From an uncultured Armatimonadota bacterium (GTDB lineage: Bacteria > Armatimonadota > Armatimonadia > Armatimonadales > Armatimonadaceae), in NCBI GenBank assembly GCA_903910385.1, contig CAIVZM010000055.1, positions 20,330 through 84,329 of the forward strand: a DNA stretch of 64,000 bases, in the 5' to 3' direction. A model generated the notes under the pieces. The model was not told the DNA's origin. It worked only from the letters and a program-made list of their open reading frames with translations, and ran no database searches. This document shows positions 17,626 to 27,242 of this stretch, piece by piece. Positions within the stretch are counted from its first letter, which is position 1, and the number at the start of each line of letters is the position of its first letter. The position numbers and the translations under genes were made by a program.

Positions 17626-19557
17626 TTGACGGTAATGACTTTCCTGTTGACCTTTTCCGTGATGATGGGAGGCTTTGCGCTTTCCTACTGTTATGACCGT
17701 TCCGCAGGACTGCTCGCACGACTTTCGGCAGGACTGATAAGCGGAATGGCGGTATGGGGACTGCTGGGCTATTTTCTCGCGTGGACGTTGAGTGATCTGA
17801 CCCGCGCCACGACCGTTATTGCGGCGCTGCCGCTGTTGACCCCACTCACTGTTTTCTTTTTTTCTGATGCACGCCGACGGTTACGACAGGATATTCTGGC
17901 ATTTTTTAGCGGGCGTAAACTTCATAACCGCTGGTTTATCCTGCTGGCGCTGTCGGCGTTTGCCGCGTTACTCCTCTGGCTTTTTACCATCGTCTTTTAC
18001 CAAGCGAACGGGGAATGGCATACCGATAATCACTATAATCTGGGCGATTTGCCGTTCCATCTTGCGATTACGCAGGAATTTGTGGTTGGTAAGCGCTTTC
18101 CTCCCCAGCATCCCGAGTTCGCGGGAGTCAATCTGACCTATCCCTTTCTGGTGGATTTCATTCCATCCCAGTATGCCGTCTGGGGCATATCTCTGCCTGC
18201 GGCATATGCACTACAAAATATCCCGTTAGCGCTCGCTTTGTTGATTTTGCTGTTTCGATGGTCGCTGAAAGTGACACGGAACCGTATCGCGGCGCTGACA
18301 TCGCTTCCGCTGATGTTTCTGTGTGGCGGACTCGGATTCGTTTTGTTGTTTCGGGATATCTATAGCGATCCGCAGGGAATCGTGAGGCTCTTCTGGAATC
18401 TGCCGCACGATTACACGCGCGACTCCGAGGATGCTCTGGCGTGGGGCAATGTGCTTACGACTCTGCTGATGACGCAACGGGGAATGCTGTTCGCGCTGCC
18501 TCTGGCGTTACTGACCCTGACATTGTTACAGGGACGGGGCAAAGCGCCGCTTTTCGCCGCCGGGTGCATTGTCGGATTGATCCCGTTGTTGCATGGGCAT
18601 ACCTTTCTGGCGATGCTGTTGGTTGCCGGAACCTGGGCGGCATGGGATCTACTTGTCAAGGGGCAATGGCGCCGCTTGCCGGAATGGTTCGGATTCTTTG
18701 CATCCGCCATTTTACTGGCGACGCCGCAAATTCTGATCCTTGCCAGCGGCTCTGCTGTCCGACCGGGGACGTTCTTCGGATATCAACCGGGGTGGGATAT
18801 TGGCGACGGGAACCTGAAATGGTTTGTCCCGTTCTGGCTCTGGAATCTGGGGCTTTTCTTGCCTCTTTTGCTTGCCGCGTTTTATTTGCAGAAACCAAAT
18901 GGGAAACAACTTTTGCCGTGGCGCCTGGGCGCCTGGTATTTACCCTTTACGCTCCTGTTTATCCTGCCCAATATCTTTCGATTCGCCCCCTGGGTCTGGG
19001 ACAATATCAAAATCCTGATTTATTTCTATCTCGGTTCCGTCCCGGTGGTATCGCTTGTGGTGGCATCGCTATGGAATCGACCGCGATGGGGGAAGATCAT
19101 CGCCGGTCTTATGCTCTTCCTTTTATGTTTTTCCGGCGCTTTGGATATCTGGCGAGTCGCATCCCGACAACAGGAACATCTGTTATTCAATCGTGACGAT
19201 CTGGCGTTCTCGACATTCTTGCAGGAAAATACTCCTCGTGACGCCCGCATTCTCCATGCGCCTTATTATGCGCATCCGGCATTGCTGGCGGGGAGGTCTC
19301 TGCTTCTGGGCTATGAAGGCCATCTCTGGTCGCATGGTCTGGATTATATCGGTCGGTCCGAGGACATGAAGAAGATTTATAGCGGGCAATCTGATGCGGA
19401 TGCTCTCATTCGCAAGTGGCGTATTCAGTATGTGATCGTGGGGCCGCCGGAGCGTAATGAGCAGTCCTTCAAGCTGAACGCCGCTTATTTTGAACGGTAT
19501 CCATTGGTCGGAACCAGCGGCCCATATCGGCTCTATCGAATACCGGACTCACCGTAA
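17626..19557 (+). CDS. Large polytopic membrane protein, GT-C-like
   Basis: 643 residues with about 12 hydrophobic spans. A long periplasmic N-terminal loop (HTDNHYNLGDLPFHLAITQEFVVGKRFPPQHPEF) carries the acidic motif expected of GT-C glycosyltransferases, and the soluble C-terminal tail (FSTFLQENTPRDARILHAPYYAHPALLAGR, IRKWRIQYVIVGPPERN) resembles that of YfhO/GT-C proteins. It follows the PMT-like gene by 74 bp. Start is TTG 17626 with AAAGGAAG about 11 bases upstream, or ATG 17635. Donor and acceptor are unknown. Confidence 0.8.
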   Translation: MTVMTFLLTFSVMMGGFALSYCYDRSAGLLARLSAGLISGMAVWGLLGYFLAWTLSDLTRATTVIAALPLLTPLTVFFFSDARRRLRQDILAFFSGRKLHNRWFILLALSAFAALLLWLFTIVFYQANGEWHTDNHYNLGDLPFHLAITQEFVVGKRFPPQHPEFAGVNLTYPFLVDFIPSQYAVWGISLPAAYALQNIPLALALLILLFRWSLKVTRNRIAALTSLPLMFLCGGLGFVLLFRDIYSDPQGIVRLFWNLPHDYTRDSEDALAWGNVLTTLLMTQRGMLFALPLALLTLTLLQGRGKAPLFAAGCIVGLIPLLHGHTFLAMLLVAGTWAAWDLLVKGQWRRLPEWFGFFASAILLATPQILILASGSAVRPGTFFGYQPGWDIGDGNLKWFVPFWLWNLGLFLPLLLAAFYLQKPNGKQLLPWRLGAWYLPFTLLFILPNIFRFAPWVWDNIKILIYFYLGSVPVVSLVVASLWNRPRWGKIIAGLMLFLLCFSGALDIWRVASRQQEHLLFNRDDLAFSTFLQENTPRDARILHAPYYAHPALLAGRSLLLGYEGHLWSHGLDYIGRSEDMKKIYSGQSDADALIRKWRIQYVIVGPPERNEQSFKLNAAYFERYPLVGTSGPYRLYRIPDSP

Positions 19558-19572
19558 TGAAAACCGCAGCGA

Positions 19573-20223
19573 TCAACTCAGGGACAGGGCGTCGAATGCT
19601 CGTATAGTCGATTCCGCCGCTTCTGCGACACTCACGGGACGATTCGCCAGTTCGGTCAGCGTGACGATACGTTTCCCCGGGACGCCGCAGGGAATGATCG
19701 TCCCGAAATTTTCGCGCACTTCTTCCGTAACATTCAAGGCGAACCCGTGATGGGTGACCCAGCGTGTCACACGAACGCCGAGGGCCGCAAGGTAGCCGTC
19801 TTCGCCGACCCACACTCCGGCATGGAAATCCACCCTTCCGGCATGAGGAACTCCCAGAGAAGCGGCGACGTGTATGAGAGCTTCTTCGAGGGCGCGTACA
19901 TACCGATGAAGGTCACGATTCCCTTCGCCCAGATGCACGATGGGATAACCCACCAGTTGCCCCGGTCCGTGATAGGTGACATCGCCGCCGCGATCAGTGG
20001 CGATCAATTCGATGCCTCGTTCAGCGTACTCCGCTTCTGTCAATAAACGGTTTGCGGGATTCGCTGTCTTTCCATAGGTGACGGTTGGAGGATGTTCCAA
20101 AAGGATCAGCGTGTCGGGTATATCTCCCTTCTGGCGTCGATCCACCATTTCGCGTTGCAATTCCCAGGCATCCCGGTAAGGAATGAGACCGTGCGGAAGA
20201 AGATTCAACGTTTCAAAAACCAT
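19573..20223 (-). CDS. lipB: Octanoyltransferase LipB (variant active site)
   Basis: Transfers octanoyl from ACP to lipoyl domains in lipoate synthesis. 216 residues, normal for LipB. Recognisable motifs: LLEHPPTVTYGKTA, DRGGDVTYHGPGQLVGYPI and HHGFALNV, with the acyl-thioester cysteine in IIPCGVPGK (C179). Established work on LipB describes a Cys/Lys dyad, with Lys in the K-(I/V)-A-(A/S)-(I/L)-G motif; here the stretch reads GYLAALGVRV and Tyr144 occupies the lysine position. I checked the codon (TAC) on the minus strand. It is convergent with the GT-C gene. Confidence 0.93.
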   Translation of the reverse strand: MVFETLNLLPHGLIPYRDAWELQREMVDRRQKGDIPDTLILLEHPPTVTYGKTANPANRLLTEAEYAERGIELIATDRGGDVTYHGPGQLVGYPIVHLGEGNRDLHRYVRALEEALIHVAASLGVPHAGRVDFHAGVWVGEDGYLAALGVRVTRWVTHHGFALNVTEEVRENFGTIIPCGVPGKRIVTLTELANRPVSVAEAAESTIRAFDALSLS

Positions 20224-20356
20224 GAATTACCTCTATCATGTCCGTGGGCTTCCGTCATTTTGGAGCGACATTCAATCAGGCGACATTCAAAAATCGCCAC
20301 CGCTTTTCATCCAGTTTTCACAGGACCCCGTTATGCTTGTTGTAGGAGGCAGGAAA

Positions 20357-21409
20357 GTGACAGAGGATAGAAGCCCACAGGTGTTGATCAAGAGATGGGG
20401 CGGGTACTGGCAGGCTCCGGAACTGCGGGCGGCAGGGATCGCTATTCTCTGCGGAGCGATGGTCGCCGCTTGCTCGCATGGACGACCGAAAGGTGCGACA
20501 TTATCGCTTCGCCAACCGGTGACTGGGAGTGCATCGGCGGAAATTCAGGCAAAAGCCAGCGTCTTCCGTCCGTTTGCGCCGAAGGTGAAGACTTTCTGGG
20601 ATCAGGACTATCTTTTTGTCGAATCGAACGGTTTGCCAGATCACCGCATGATGGTCGGCATTACCGCCTGGCAACAGCAGGTTCCCTTGCCGCAAGATTA
20701 CACGGGTGAGAATGCCTGGCGTATTCCCCTGCGTCCGATTTCCGCCACAGACCTGTTATCGGCGAAGACACATTTCTTTCGCGGCGCTATCGCCCTCGCC
20801 GCCAATGGCGTCCCCATTTTTAACCCGATCAAGAATGACGGTGTAACCGATACGTATCTTGCGGGTGAGTTGGACGAGTTTGGCGGACACTCCGGGCGCG
20901 GCGACGATTACCACTACCATATCGCACCGATCCATCTGGCGAAGCGTGTCGGAAAGGGGAATCCCATCGCTTTCGCTCTGGATGGCTACCCCATATTCGG
21001 ATTGACGGAACCGGACGGTTCCCCCGTCAGTAAACTGGACGAGTTCAATGGGCATGAGATTACAGGAAAGCCGGGAAATGTGGTGGGATATCATTACCAC
21101 GCAACCAGAAATTACCCCTATATCAATGGTGGATTCCACGGAAATGTGACGGAAAGCGGGGGGCAGGTCGATCCTCAACCCCGCATAGACCCTCTGCGAC
21201 CCGCCGGAGAGCCATTGCCCGGTGCAACAATTACCGGGTTCGACCGCCCACGTCCCGGCGCCTATTCGCTTACCTACACGATCCAACGTGAGACGCGGAA
21301 TCTGAATTACGCCCTCTTACCCGATGGGAGCTACCGATTCGATTCGATAGACGGAACCGGAAAAACGCAGTCGAACTCCTATCGTCCACGCCCCGCCAGA
21401 GGTTTATAA
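20357..21409 (+). CDS. YHYH domain lipoprotein
   Basis: About 350 residues. The frame is open from 20183, but GTG 20357 has a perfect AGGAGG (20344-20349) seven bases upstream and places a lipoprotein signal AGIAILCGAMVAAC at the N-terminus. The YHYH family signature is seen twice, in GRGDDYHYHIAP and VGYHYHATRNYPY, with FALDGYPIFGLTEPDGSPVSKLDEFNGH between. These proteins are exported and of unclear biochemical function. The EF-hand gene follows 24 bp later, suggesting co-expression at the cell surface. Confidence 0.9.
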   Translation: MTEDRSPQVLIKRWGGYWQAPELRAAGIAILCGAMVAACSHGRPKGATLSLRQPVTGSASAEIQAKASVFRPFAPKVKTFWDQDYLFVESNGLPDHRMMVGITAWQQQVPLPQDYTGENAWRIPLRPISATDLLSAKTHFFRGAIALAANGVPIFNPIKNDGVTDTYLAGELDEFGGHSGRGDDYHYHIAPIHLAKRVGKGNPIAFALDGYPIFGLTEPDGSPVSKLDEFNGHEITGKPGNVVGYHYHATRNYPYINGGFHGNVTESGGQVDPQPRIDPLRPAGEPLPGATITGFDRPRPGAYSLTYTIQRETRNLNYALLPDGSYRFDSIDGTGKTQSNSYRPRPARGL

Positions 21410-21433
21410 GAGACGGAAACGGGAAATAAAATC

Positions 21434-21916
21434 ATGAAAACAATGCCAACTCGCCGACGATATATCCTGATCGGGCTGTTCGCGCTTATCGTTCTCGCCA
21501 TCTGTATTTCGGTAGGTCGCGCCGCGTTTCGGTCGCCGTGGATCAAGGTGCATTACCGGGAAATGGACGCTAACGCCGATGGCGCTCTTGCCCGCTCGGA
21601 ATTCGATGCGGAGACGGAAAAGACATTTACGGCATTCGATCACAACAAAGATGGCTCTTTGACAACAAAAGAGTATTCGTCCCGCGACGCGCATTCTGTC
21701 ATGGCGGGCTATCTGGGCTTTCATGCACGGGAAATCGATACGAACGGCGATGGAATTATTACATGGGAGGAATTCCTGAAGGAAACCGGCAAGATGTTCG
21801 ATGAAGCGGATGCGAATCATGACAGCGTCATTACGTCACAGGAATTCGCATTGATAAAGCCTCCTATTCTGGGGGGAGGCCGTCCTCGGCATCATGGCGC
21901 GGAAGGACGACGGTAG
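21434..21916 (+). CDS. Membrane-anchored EF-hand protein
   Basis: 160 residues: a basic N-terminus and one membrane span (YILIGLFALIVLAICISVG), then four EF-hand loops, DANADGALARSEF, DHNKDGSLTTKEY, DTNGDGIITWEEF and DANHDSVITSQEF. All but the last keep the central DG glycine. The protein probably binds Ca2+ outside the cytoplasmic membrane. It is downstream of the YHYH lipoprotein gene in the same direction. Confidence 0.92.
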   Translation: MKTMPTRRRYILIGLFALIVLAICISVGRAAFRSPWIKVHYREMDANADGALARSEFDAETEKTFTAFDHNKDGSLTTKEYSSRDAHSVMAGYLGFHAREIDTNGDGIITWEEFLKETGKMFDEADANHDSVITSQEFALIKPPILGGGRPRHHGAEGRR

Positions 21917-21922
21917 AACATT

Positions 21923-21959
21923 CCGCTACCCGTATCCCATGAGCAGTTACAGGTAGCGG
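21923..21959. terminator. Weak hairpin between convergent genes
   Basis: CCGCTACC and GGTAGCGG pair around a 21-base loop between the EF-hand and parB genes. There is no U-tract; call tentative. Confidence 0.35.
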
Positions 21960-21978
21960 CTTGAAGGATAAAGAGAGA

Positions 21979-22878
21979 TTATTCGACTCGGCGAGCGGCG
22001 CGAATTTCAGCAAGCAATCGGTCGACGCGGGTTTTGACATTCTGCGCGGCTTCCTCGACGGCGGAAAGATCGTTGCCGGAAATGGCCGAAATACGCACTT
22101 CCTCGAATGTCGGCAACATTCGCTCCAGCAGTCCCGCAAAGGCGCGACCCGAAGAAAACGGCGACGGGCCGTCCGTGTCACCGCTAATATCGAGGACAGT
22201 GGGAAGTTCTTCGATGGCGCGGGCGATGATATCTTCCCTTTTGTCCGGGTGAGCGCGAAGGGCTTTCGTGAGTTTCCCGGTATCGTCTGACGAGAGTTTT
22301 TCGTCCTTGATTTTCTCCGCCAGTTGCGCCTGCAATTCCGGTTCATCATTGAGTTGACGCAGGAATCGAGCGTGCTTCTCGGTGATATTGCCATCGGCGG
22401 GGCGGTTAGGCGAGGAGACGACCTGCTCACTGATAGATTCTGGCAAGTCCAGTAAGTCCAGAAGATAACCTACCGTGCGCTCACTGACCCCCAATCTTTG
22501 ACCGATTTCTTTGTTGGTGGCACCGAGCGTATTCTTGAGAATCTTGATCGCGTTAGCCTTATCCAACGGCGTCAGTTCTTCTCGCTGGAGGTTTTCTACG
22601 AGTTGCTCTGCCGTCTTTTCTGCCTCGTCGCCTACTTCCTCACGGATCAAGGCGGGAATCTCCAGAAGTCCTGCCTTTTGAGCGGCTCGCCAGCGGCGTT
22701 CGCCGGTAACGATACGGAAACCATCGACGCCCGAAAGCGGCGTAATGGTGATCGGATTCAATACCCCATGCTGGCGGATGGAGTCCGCCAATCCTACCAG
22801 ACCGGCGTCATCCAGAGCGCGGCGCGGTTGATCGGGATCTTCGACAATACGTTCAATCTGAATAATTTCTAGGCGCAT
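21979..22878 (-). CDS. ParB/RepB/Spo0J family partition protein
   Basis: 299 residues. N-terminal ParB/sulfiredoxin-like nucleotide domain (RIVEDPDQPRRAL, LADSIRQHGVLNPITITPL, IVTGERRWRAAQKAGL with the GERR CTP-binding box, and ENLQREELTPLDKA), followed by a helix-turn-helix (TNKEIGQRLGVSERTVGYLLDLLDLP) and a charged C-terminal half. ParB spreads from parS sites to organise the origin or plasmids. No parA is adjacent and no canonical parS was spotted nearby, so this may be a Noc-like or orphan copy. Confidence 0.92.
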   Translation of the reverse strand: MRLEIIQIERIVEDPDQPRRALDDAGLVGLADSIRQHGVLNPITITPLSGVDGFRIVTGERRWRAAQKAGLLEIPALIREEVGDEAEKTAEQLVENLQREELTPLDKANAIKILKNTLGATNKEIGQRLGVSERTVGYLLDLLDLPESISEQVVSSPNRPADGNITEKHARFLRQLNDEPELQAQLAEKIKDEKLSSDDTGKLTKALRAHPDKREDIIARAIEELPTVLDISGDTDGPSPFSSGRAFAGLLERMLPTFEEVRISAISGNDLSAVEEAAQNVKTRVDRLLAEIRAARRVE

Positions 22879-22965
22879 CGATAATTTCCCATGCCAGGAA
22901 AGGAACTCCTGGTATGTTCAAGTGAAAGTTTGTTTGCCCGATTATAAGGCCGTCCTGGAGCAATG

Positions 22966-25308
22966 TCAATTCTTACCTGATGCCCTCCGGGCGCTCCATC
23001 GTCGTAACCGCAGACTATTGGCGACCACCGAAACGCTGGAAAGGCTCATCGCCAAACTTGCCAGCATCGGGGACAACAACCAACCGGTCAGGGGGTAGAG
23101 CAGGCCCGCCGCAATCGGGATGCCCAGAACATTGTACACAAACGCCCAGAACAGGTTCTGGCGGATAACGCGCATGGTGGCGCGAGAAAGCGCCAGCGCT
23201 TCCGGGACTCCTCGTAAATCACTGCGCATCAGCGTGATATCGCCTGCCTCCATCGCGACATCGGTTCCCGTTCCCAAAGCGATTCCGACATCCGCTAATG
23301 CTAGCGCCGGGGCGTCATTGACGCCGTCACCGACCATTCCGACACGCCGTCCCTTTGCTTGCAACTCTTTGACGACCGCCAGTTTTTCCTGTGGCAGTAC
23401 CTCCGCAATGACTTCCGTGATCCCGACCTCCCGCGCAATCGCCTCTGCCACTCCGCGACGGTCACCGGATAGAAGGACGACGGAAACTCCTTGCCGTTTT
23501 AGCATAGCGACCGCCTCCCTTGCTTCCGGACGAGGCGGATCCACGACTCCCAGAAGCCCGGCATATTTTCCGTGAACAGCAGCGAATAACGGCGTTTTCC
23601 CTTCCTGCGCCAGAGATTCCGACCGTGAAATCGCCTCAGCAGGCAATGTGATTCCTTGCGCGGCAAAAAGGCGAGCGTTACCGAGGACAACGATTTCGCC
23701 ATCCACACGGGCGGAAAGTCCCTCCCCCGGCGAAGATTGGAAGTCAGACGCTTCCGGTAAGATCAGTTCATGATCCTTTGCCGCCGCGAGGATAGCGGAA
23801 GCCAGGGGGTGCTCGCTGCCCGTTTCCGCCGCCGCGACCCGTCGTAAGAGATCATCCGCAGAATATTCCTCTGTCGGCAACAGGTCTGTGAGTCTGGGGT
23901 GACCCTGAGTGATCGTCCCGGTCTTGTCCAGCAGGACAGTATCGAGGCTTCCCGCCGCTTCCAGTGCGTCACCGCCCCGGATAAGAAGACCGAGTTCCGC
24001 GCCGTTCCCGGTTCCTGCAAGAATAGCGGTCGGCGTCGCCAGTCCCAGAGCGCACGGACAGGCGATCACCAGTACCGAGACGGCGTTCATCAACGCCATA
24101 GATAACCGGGTTTCCGCTGCGCCAAAAATCATCCATGCAACAAAGGTGGCAAAGGCGATCAGCAGGACGACAGGCGTAAAGATACCGCTTACCCGGTCGG
24201 CAAGTCGTGCGATTGGCGCTTTTCGACCCTGGGCATCCTCCACCATCCGGACGATTTGTTGGAGAGCGGTATCGCGTCCGACTTTTGTCGCTCGAAATCG
24301 GAATCCGCCCGATCCGTTGACCGTTCCGCCATAGACGATATCGCCCACCCGTTTTTCGACGGGAACGCTTTCTCCGGTCAACAGAGATTCATCGACGGAG
24401 GTAGCTCCCTCAGTAACGATGCCATCAACTGCGAGACGCTCTCCCGGCCGGATCACCAACGTGTCACCGACAATTACCGACGAGACCGCGATTTCCACTT
24501 CCTGTCCGGCGCGTAAAACGCGCGCGGTTTTCGCCTGTAATCCGATTAGACGGCGGATCGCTTCGCCCGTTTTTCCTTTCGCCCGCGCTTCCAGCAGGCG
24601 CCCCAGCAGAACGAGCGCCGTAACCACCGCCGCCGCTTCAAAGTAAACAGGGGGATGAGAAACATGACTGGCATGCATCCCTCCGTTCGCGGAAGCCCCG
24701 CTCAACATGGCAGGGAAAATCGTCGCGAAGGCGGAGTAGAGGTAAGCAGCGCCTGTTCCGAGGGCGATGAGGGTATTCATATCCGCCGTTCCGTGACGCG
24801 CCGACGCCCATCCTCTGATGAAAAAGGGGGCTCCACTGTAAAAGAGAATCGGTGTGGTCAGCAGGAATTGAATGAGATACATACCGGGAAAATCGATAAC
24901 GCCGTGCGCCATCGCCATGACAAATACCGGGATCGCCAGAATAGCCGCAACGAGGAACCGACGGCGCAAATCCTGATATTGCGCTTGCTCCGCTTCCTTC
25001 AGCGCTGTGTTGGAATCGGTTGTTTCGGTTTCCGCAGACTCACTCTGCGGAGGAATAGCGCCATAACCCGCATTTTCGACTGCCTCAATCAGATGGTCGA
25101 TATCGGTCTGCCCGGGATTATAGTGGATAGTCGCTCGCTCTGTGGCAAAGTTGACGCTGGCGTCAGCAACGCCCGCCTGACGTTTCAGGACACGTTCGAT
25201 GCGATTTGCACAAGCCGCACAGGTCATTCCTGTGATAGGAAGATCAGTGAGCGAATCCGGCGTTTCCGCCTGTTTGCCCGTTCCGATATCGGTATCGATA
25301 GTCGACAT
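22966..25308 (-). CDS. copA: Copper-translocating P-type ATPase
   Basis: P1B-1 ATPase exporting Cu(I) across the inner membrane. 780 residues with one N-terminal heavy-metal domain ([12 protein letters not shown], Cys30 and Cys33), eight membrane segments, the TGES actuator loop, the transmembrane metal site in [16 protein letters not shown], the phosphorylation motif DKTGTITQG, the HP motif GSEHPLASA and the hinge [20 protein letters not shown]. It starts 10 bp after the csoR stop, so both are transcribed from the operator-promoter at 25670-25697 and should be induced by copper. Confidence 0.97.
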   Translation of the reverse strand: MSTIDTDIGTGKQAETPDSLTDLPITGMTCAACANRIERVLKRQAGVADASVNFATERATIHYNPGQTDIDHLIEAVENAGYGAIPPQSESAETETTDSNTALKEAEQAQYQDLRRRFLVAAILAIPVFVMAMAHGVIDFPGMYLIQFLLTTPILFYSGAPFFIRGWASARHGTADMNTLIALGTGAAYLYSAFATIFPAMLSGASANGGMHASHVSHPPVYFEAAAVVTALVLLGRLLEARAKGKTGEAIRRLIGLQAKTARVLRAGQEVEIAVSSVIVGDTLVIRPGERLAVDGIVTEGATSVDESLLTGESVPVEKRVGDIVYGGTVNGSGGFRFRATKVGRDTALQQIVRMVEDAQGRKAPIARLADRVSGIFTPVVLLIAFATFVAWMIFGAAETRLSMALMNAVSVLVIACPCALGLATPTAILAGTGNGAELGLLIRGGDALEAAGSLDTVLLDKTGTITQGHPRLTDLLPTEEYSADDLLRRVAAAETGSEHPLASAILAAAKDHELILPEASDFQSSPGEGLSARVDGEIVVLGNARLFAAQGITLPAEAISRSESLAQEGKTPLFAAVHGKYAGLLGVVDPPRPEAREAVAMLKRQGVSVVLLSGDRRGVAEAIAREVGITEVIAEVLPQEKLAVVKELQAKGRRVGMVGDGVNDAPALALADVGIALGTGTDVAMEAGDITLMRSDLRGVPEALALSRATMRVIRQNLFWAFVYNVLGIPIAAGLLYPLTGWLLSPMLASLAMSLSSVSVVANSLRLRRWSARRASGKN

Positions 25309-25318
25309 AGTTTTCCTG

Positions 25319-25639
25319 CTATTTCAGAAAGCGCTGAAGCGTCGTCCGTAATTCTTCGAGTAATTCCTGCTGTGTCATAGGACGGGCGCATTCGTGTTCT
25401 ATCGCGCCGCCGTGACCCACAACGCAGGATTCCAAATGCTCGGTCAGTAATGCAATCCCAAGCGTATCCAGAGCGGATCGCGCCGCAGCTATCTGGGTCA
25501 AAATTTCGACACAGTAACGATCCTCGACCATCATGCGCTCAATACCGGCAACCTGACCGCTGATACGCCGCACCCGATCCTGCAATCGTTTTTTTTTCGC
25601 CTGTCTCACCGGATTCGATTTTGATTCACTGACTTCCAT
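25319..25639 (-). CDS. csoR: CsoR-family copper-sensing repressor
   Basis: All-helical metal-responsive repressor of 106 residues. The Cu(I) ligands of CsoR are in place: Cys43 (DRYCVEI), His68 and Cys72 (TEHLESC). [19 protein letters not shown] is the typical N-terminal helix. The frame continues upstream to 25825 through the promoter; ATG 25639 has AGGAGG eight bases upstream and begins at the family's N-terminus. It precedes copA and would release its operator when copper binds. Confidence 0.96.
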   Translation of the reverse strand: MEVSESKSNPVRQAKKKRLQDRVRRISGQVAGIERMMVEDRYCVEILTQIAAARSALDTLGIALLTEHLESCVVGHGGAIEHECARPMTQQELLEELRTTLQRFLK

Positions 25640-25669
25640 TACCGCGCCTCCTCTGCAACGATCTTCTGT

Positions 25670-25697
25670 AGTATACCCCTGTGGGGTATAATGACAA
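25670..25697 (-). promoter_or_regulatory. csoR-copA promoter and CsoR-type operator
   Basis: On the minus strand, TTGTCA (25692-25697), a 16-bp spacer and TATACT (25670-25675) form a strong sigma70-type promoter. Its spacer and -10 are covered by a perfect dyad, TATACCCC-TGT-GGGGTATA (25672-25690), the GC-tract palindrome expected of CsoR operators. Repressor binding would block RNA polymerase directly. Confidence 0.9.
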
Positions 25698-25752
25698 GTA
25701 GGCAAGTGATGACCCGCTTTGGGAATCGCAAAAAACAAGAGATGGGAAGGCG

Positions 25753-26103
25753 TTAATGACGACGGAAGAGATTTCGGAGCCACTGCCAGAGGGAAAATGT
25801 AGAAGGCGGCGGGGGATTGCGCCAATCGTCAAAATCCGCCCAATCGCCAGAATAAGAAACGAGAGCCATGGTTGTGACAATCGCCTGTTTACCGGTCATG
25901 TACGAGGTTTTATTCCCATGAATTACCCGAAGCTCCTGCCCGAAACGGCGTCTGGAAGAGAGTGGCATGACCAGCCAGAGCTCATTCCCTTCCGCCTCAT
26001 CCACAAGCAGAACAGGTCGCGTTTTGAAGTGCGCCTCAAATTGAAGGGACGAACCTTCGCACCACCAGACCTGACCGGGTGCGGGTAGAGGACGGTTTTT
26101 CAC
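25753..26103 (-). CDS. PemK/MazF-like type II toxin
   Basis: About 116 residues resembling the PemK/MazF endoribonuclease fold: PAPGQVWWCEGSS, HFKTRPVLLVDEAEGNELWLVMPLSSRRR, and a conserved-looking core with a hydrophobic C-terminus (FSLWQWLRNLFRRH). MazF toxins cleave mRNA. The frame extends to 26172 inside the acyltransferase gene, but GTG 26103 overlaps that gene's TGA as GTGA, a classic translational-coupling arrangement. No antitoxin gene is next to it, so either the partner is elsewhere or this is a domesticated family member. Confidence 0.75.
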   Translation of the reverse strand: MKNRPLPAPGQVWWCEGSSLQFEAHFKTRPVLLVDEAEGNELWLVMPLSSRRRFGQELRVIHGNKTSYMTGKQAIVTTMALVSYSGDWADFDDWRNPPPPSTFSLWQWLRNLFRRH

Positions 26104-27191
26104 GCGCCGCCTCTGCCGCCGGTCAGAACGGCATAAACTCCAGGAGATAGTGCGCGTAAAACCCCACCGCATGTCAGTACAAACGCGATTGTGATTAGCG
26201 GAAGAAGAAGATAGACAGCCATCTGTATCGTCGCGGAGACGCCCATTATCGCCAGAGCGGAATTGCTGAGCAAATTCAAAATCGGTTCATGCGCCGCGTA
26301 AAGAAAGAAGGTCATGGAAGTTACGCTCAGAAGTGTCTCGCGGGAGTGGAGCCAGTCGCCTATCAGATCGTAGCCGAACCATACAGCGAAAAAGCCGCAA
26401 AGGATCGCGATCTTGTGGAGGGGGATCAAAACATCGGGAATCGCCATGGGGTTTCCGGCATAGGCGTACGAAGTCTTGAACGCAAGAACCGTGACCCAGA
26501 GAATCCACAGTATTACCGGAATGATGGCATGGATTTTTCGGGACGGCCTGATTTCTTTCTGGGAGAGCCATGCCCCGAACAGGAAAAAAAGCAACCCCTC
26601 CGACTCCATGATTTTCAAATCGTAGTGCAAGAACCAGATCACAAGTATCGGTATCAACGCCAGAAAGGAGACATAGCGGATTGCAAAGTACAGAAGCGGC
26701 GCGAGAAACGTATAAAGCAATAAATCTCGTAAGAACCACAGTTGAAAAGGAACCGGGTTGATAAAAAGCCGGTACAGAAGCCATTCATGATTGATGGGAA
26801 AGTCGCGGATTTCCCAGTAATCGATAGCCGGTCGAACCGCCGGGATCTGTAAGAGGAAGGTGGTTAACACCAACCCCCAGACGCTCCATAGCAGATAAGG
26901 GATGCCAACCGTGGATAAACGGCGTACGAATTTTTCCGCGAATCCGGTGGCATCCGGTGTCAGATTTCGGAAGTACAGGTATCCGGAGATCGCAAAAAAG
27001 AGCGGAACGGCGAACCTGCCAATACCGTTCGCAATGAAATATTGCGTGAAACTGTTGATTCCGCGTGGGTCAATAATCGGCGACCAAGGCAACAGGTAGC
27101 GGTCGGCGAGATTATAGGCGTGGATATAAACGACCGCAATAATCGAAATCAGGGAGAGAACCCGAATTTTCTTACTGAGATAGTCGTCCAC
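26100..27191 (-). CDS. Acyltransferase family 3 membrane protein
   Basis: OafA/YrhL-like acyltransferase of 363 residues with about ten membrane spans. The N-terminal pattern RVLSLISIIAVVYIHAYNL includes the family histidine, and FAVPLFFAISGYLYFRN is the second signature. These enzymes O-acylate surface glycans or other exported carbohydrates. Start is GTG 27191 with AAAGGA close by. The PemK-like gene is coupled to its stop codon. Confidence 0.9.
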   Translation of the reverse strand: MDDYLSKKIRVLSLISIIAVVYIHAYNLADRYLLPWSPIIDPRGINSFTQYFIANGIGRFAVPLFFAISGYLYFRNLTPDATGFAEKFVRRLSTVGIPYLLWSVWGLVLTTFLLQIPAVRPAIDYWEIRDFPINHEWLLYRLFINPVPFQLWFLRDLLLYTFLAPLLYFAIRYVSFLALIPILVIWFLHYDLKIMESEGLLFFLFGAWLSQKEIRPSRKIHAIIPVILWILWVTVLAFKTSYAYAGNPMAIPDVLIPLHKIAILCGFFAVWFGYDLIGDWLHSRETLLSVTSMTFFLYAAHEPILNLLSNSALAIMGVSATIQMAVYLLLPLITIAFVLTCGGVLRALSPGVYAVLTGGRGGA

Positions 27192-27242
27192 AGTCCTTTA
27201 GACAGTTTCCATCCGGCTTCCGTTACACTCCGCTGACGACCC

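Noticed and set aside
21979..25320. A parS site near parB
   Set aside because: No canonical TGTTTCACGTGAAACA-like sequence was seen in the vicinity.
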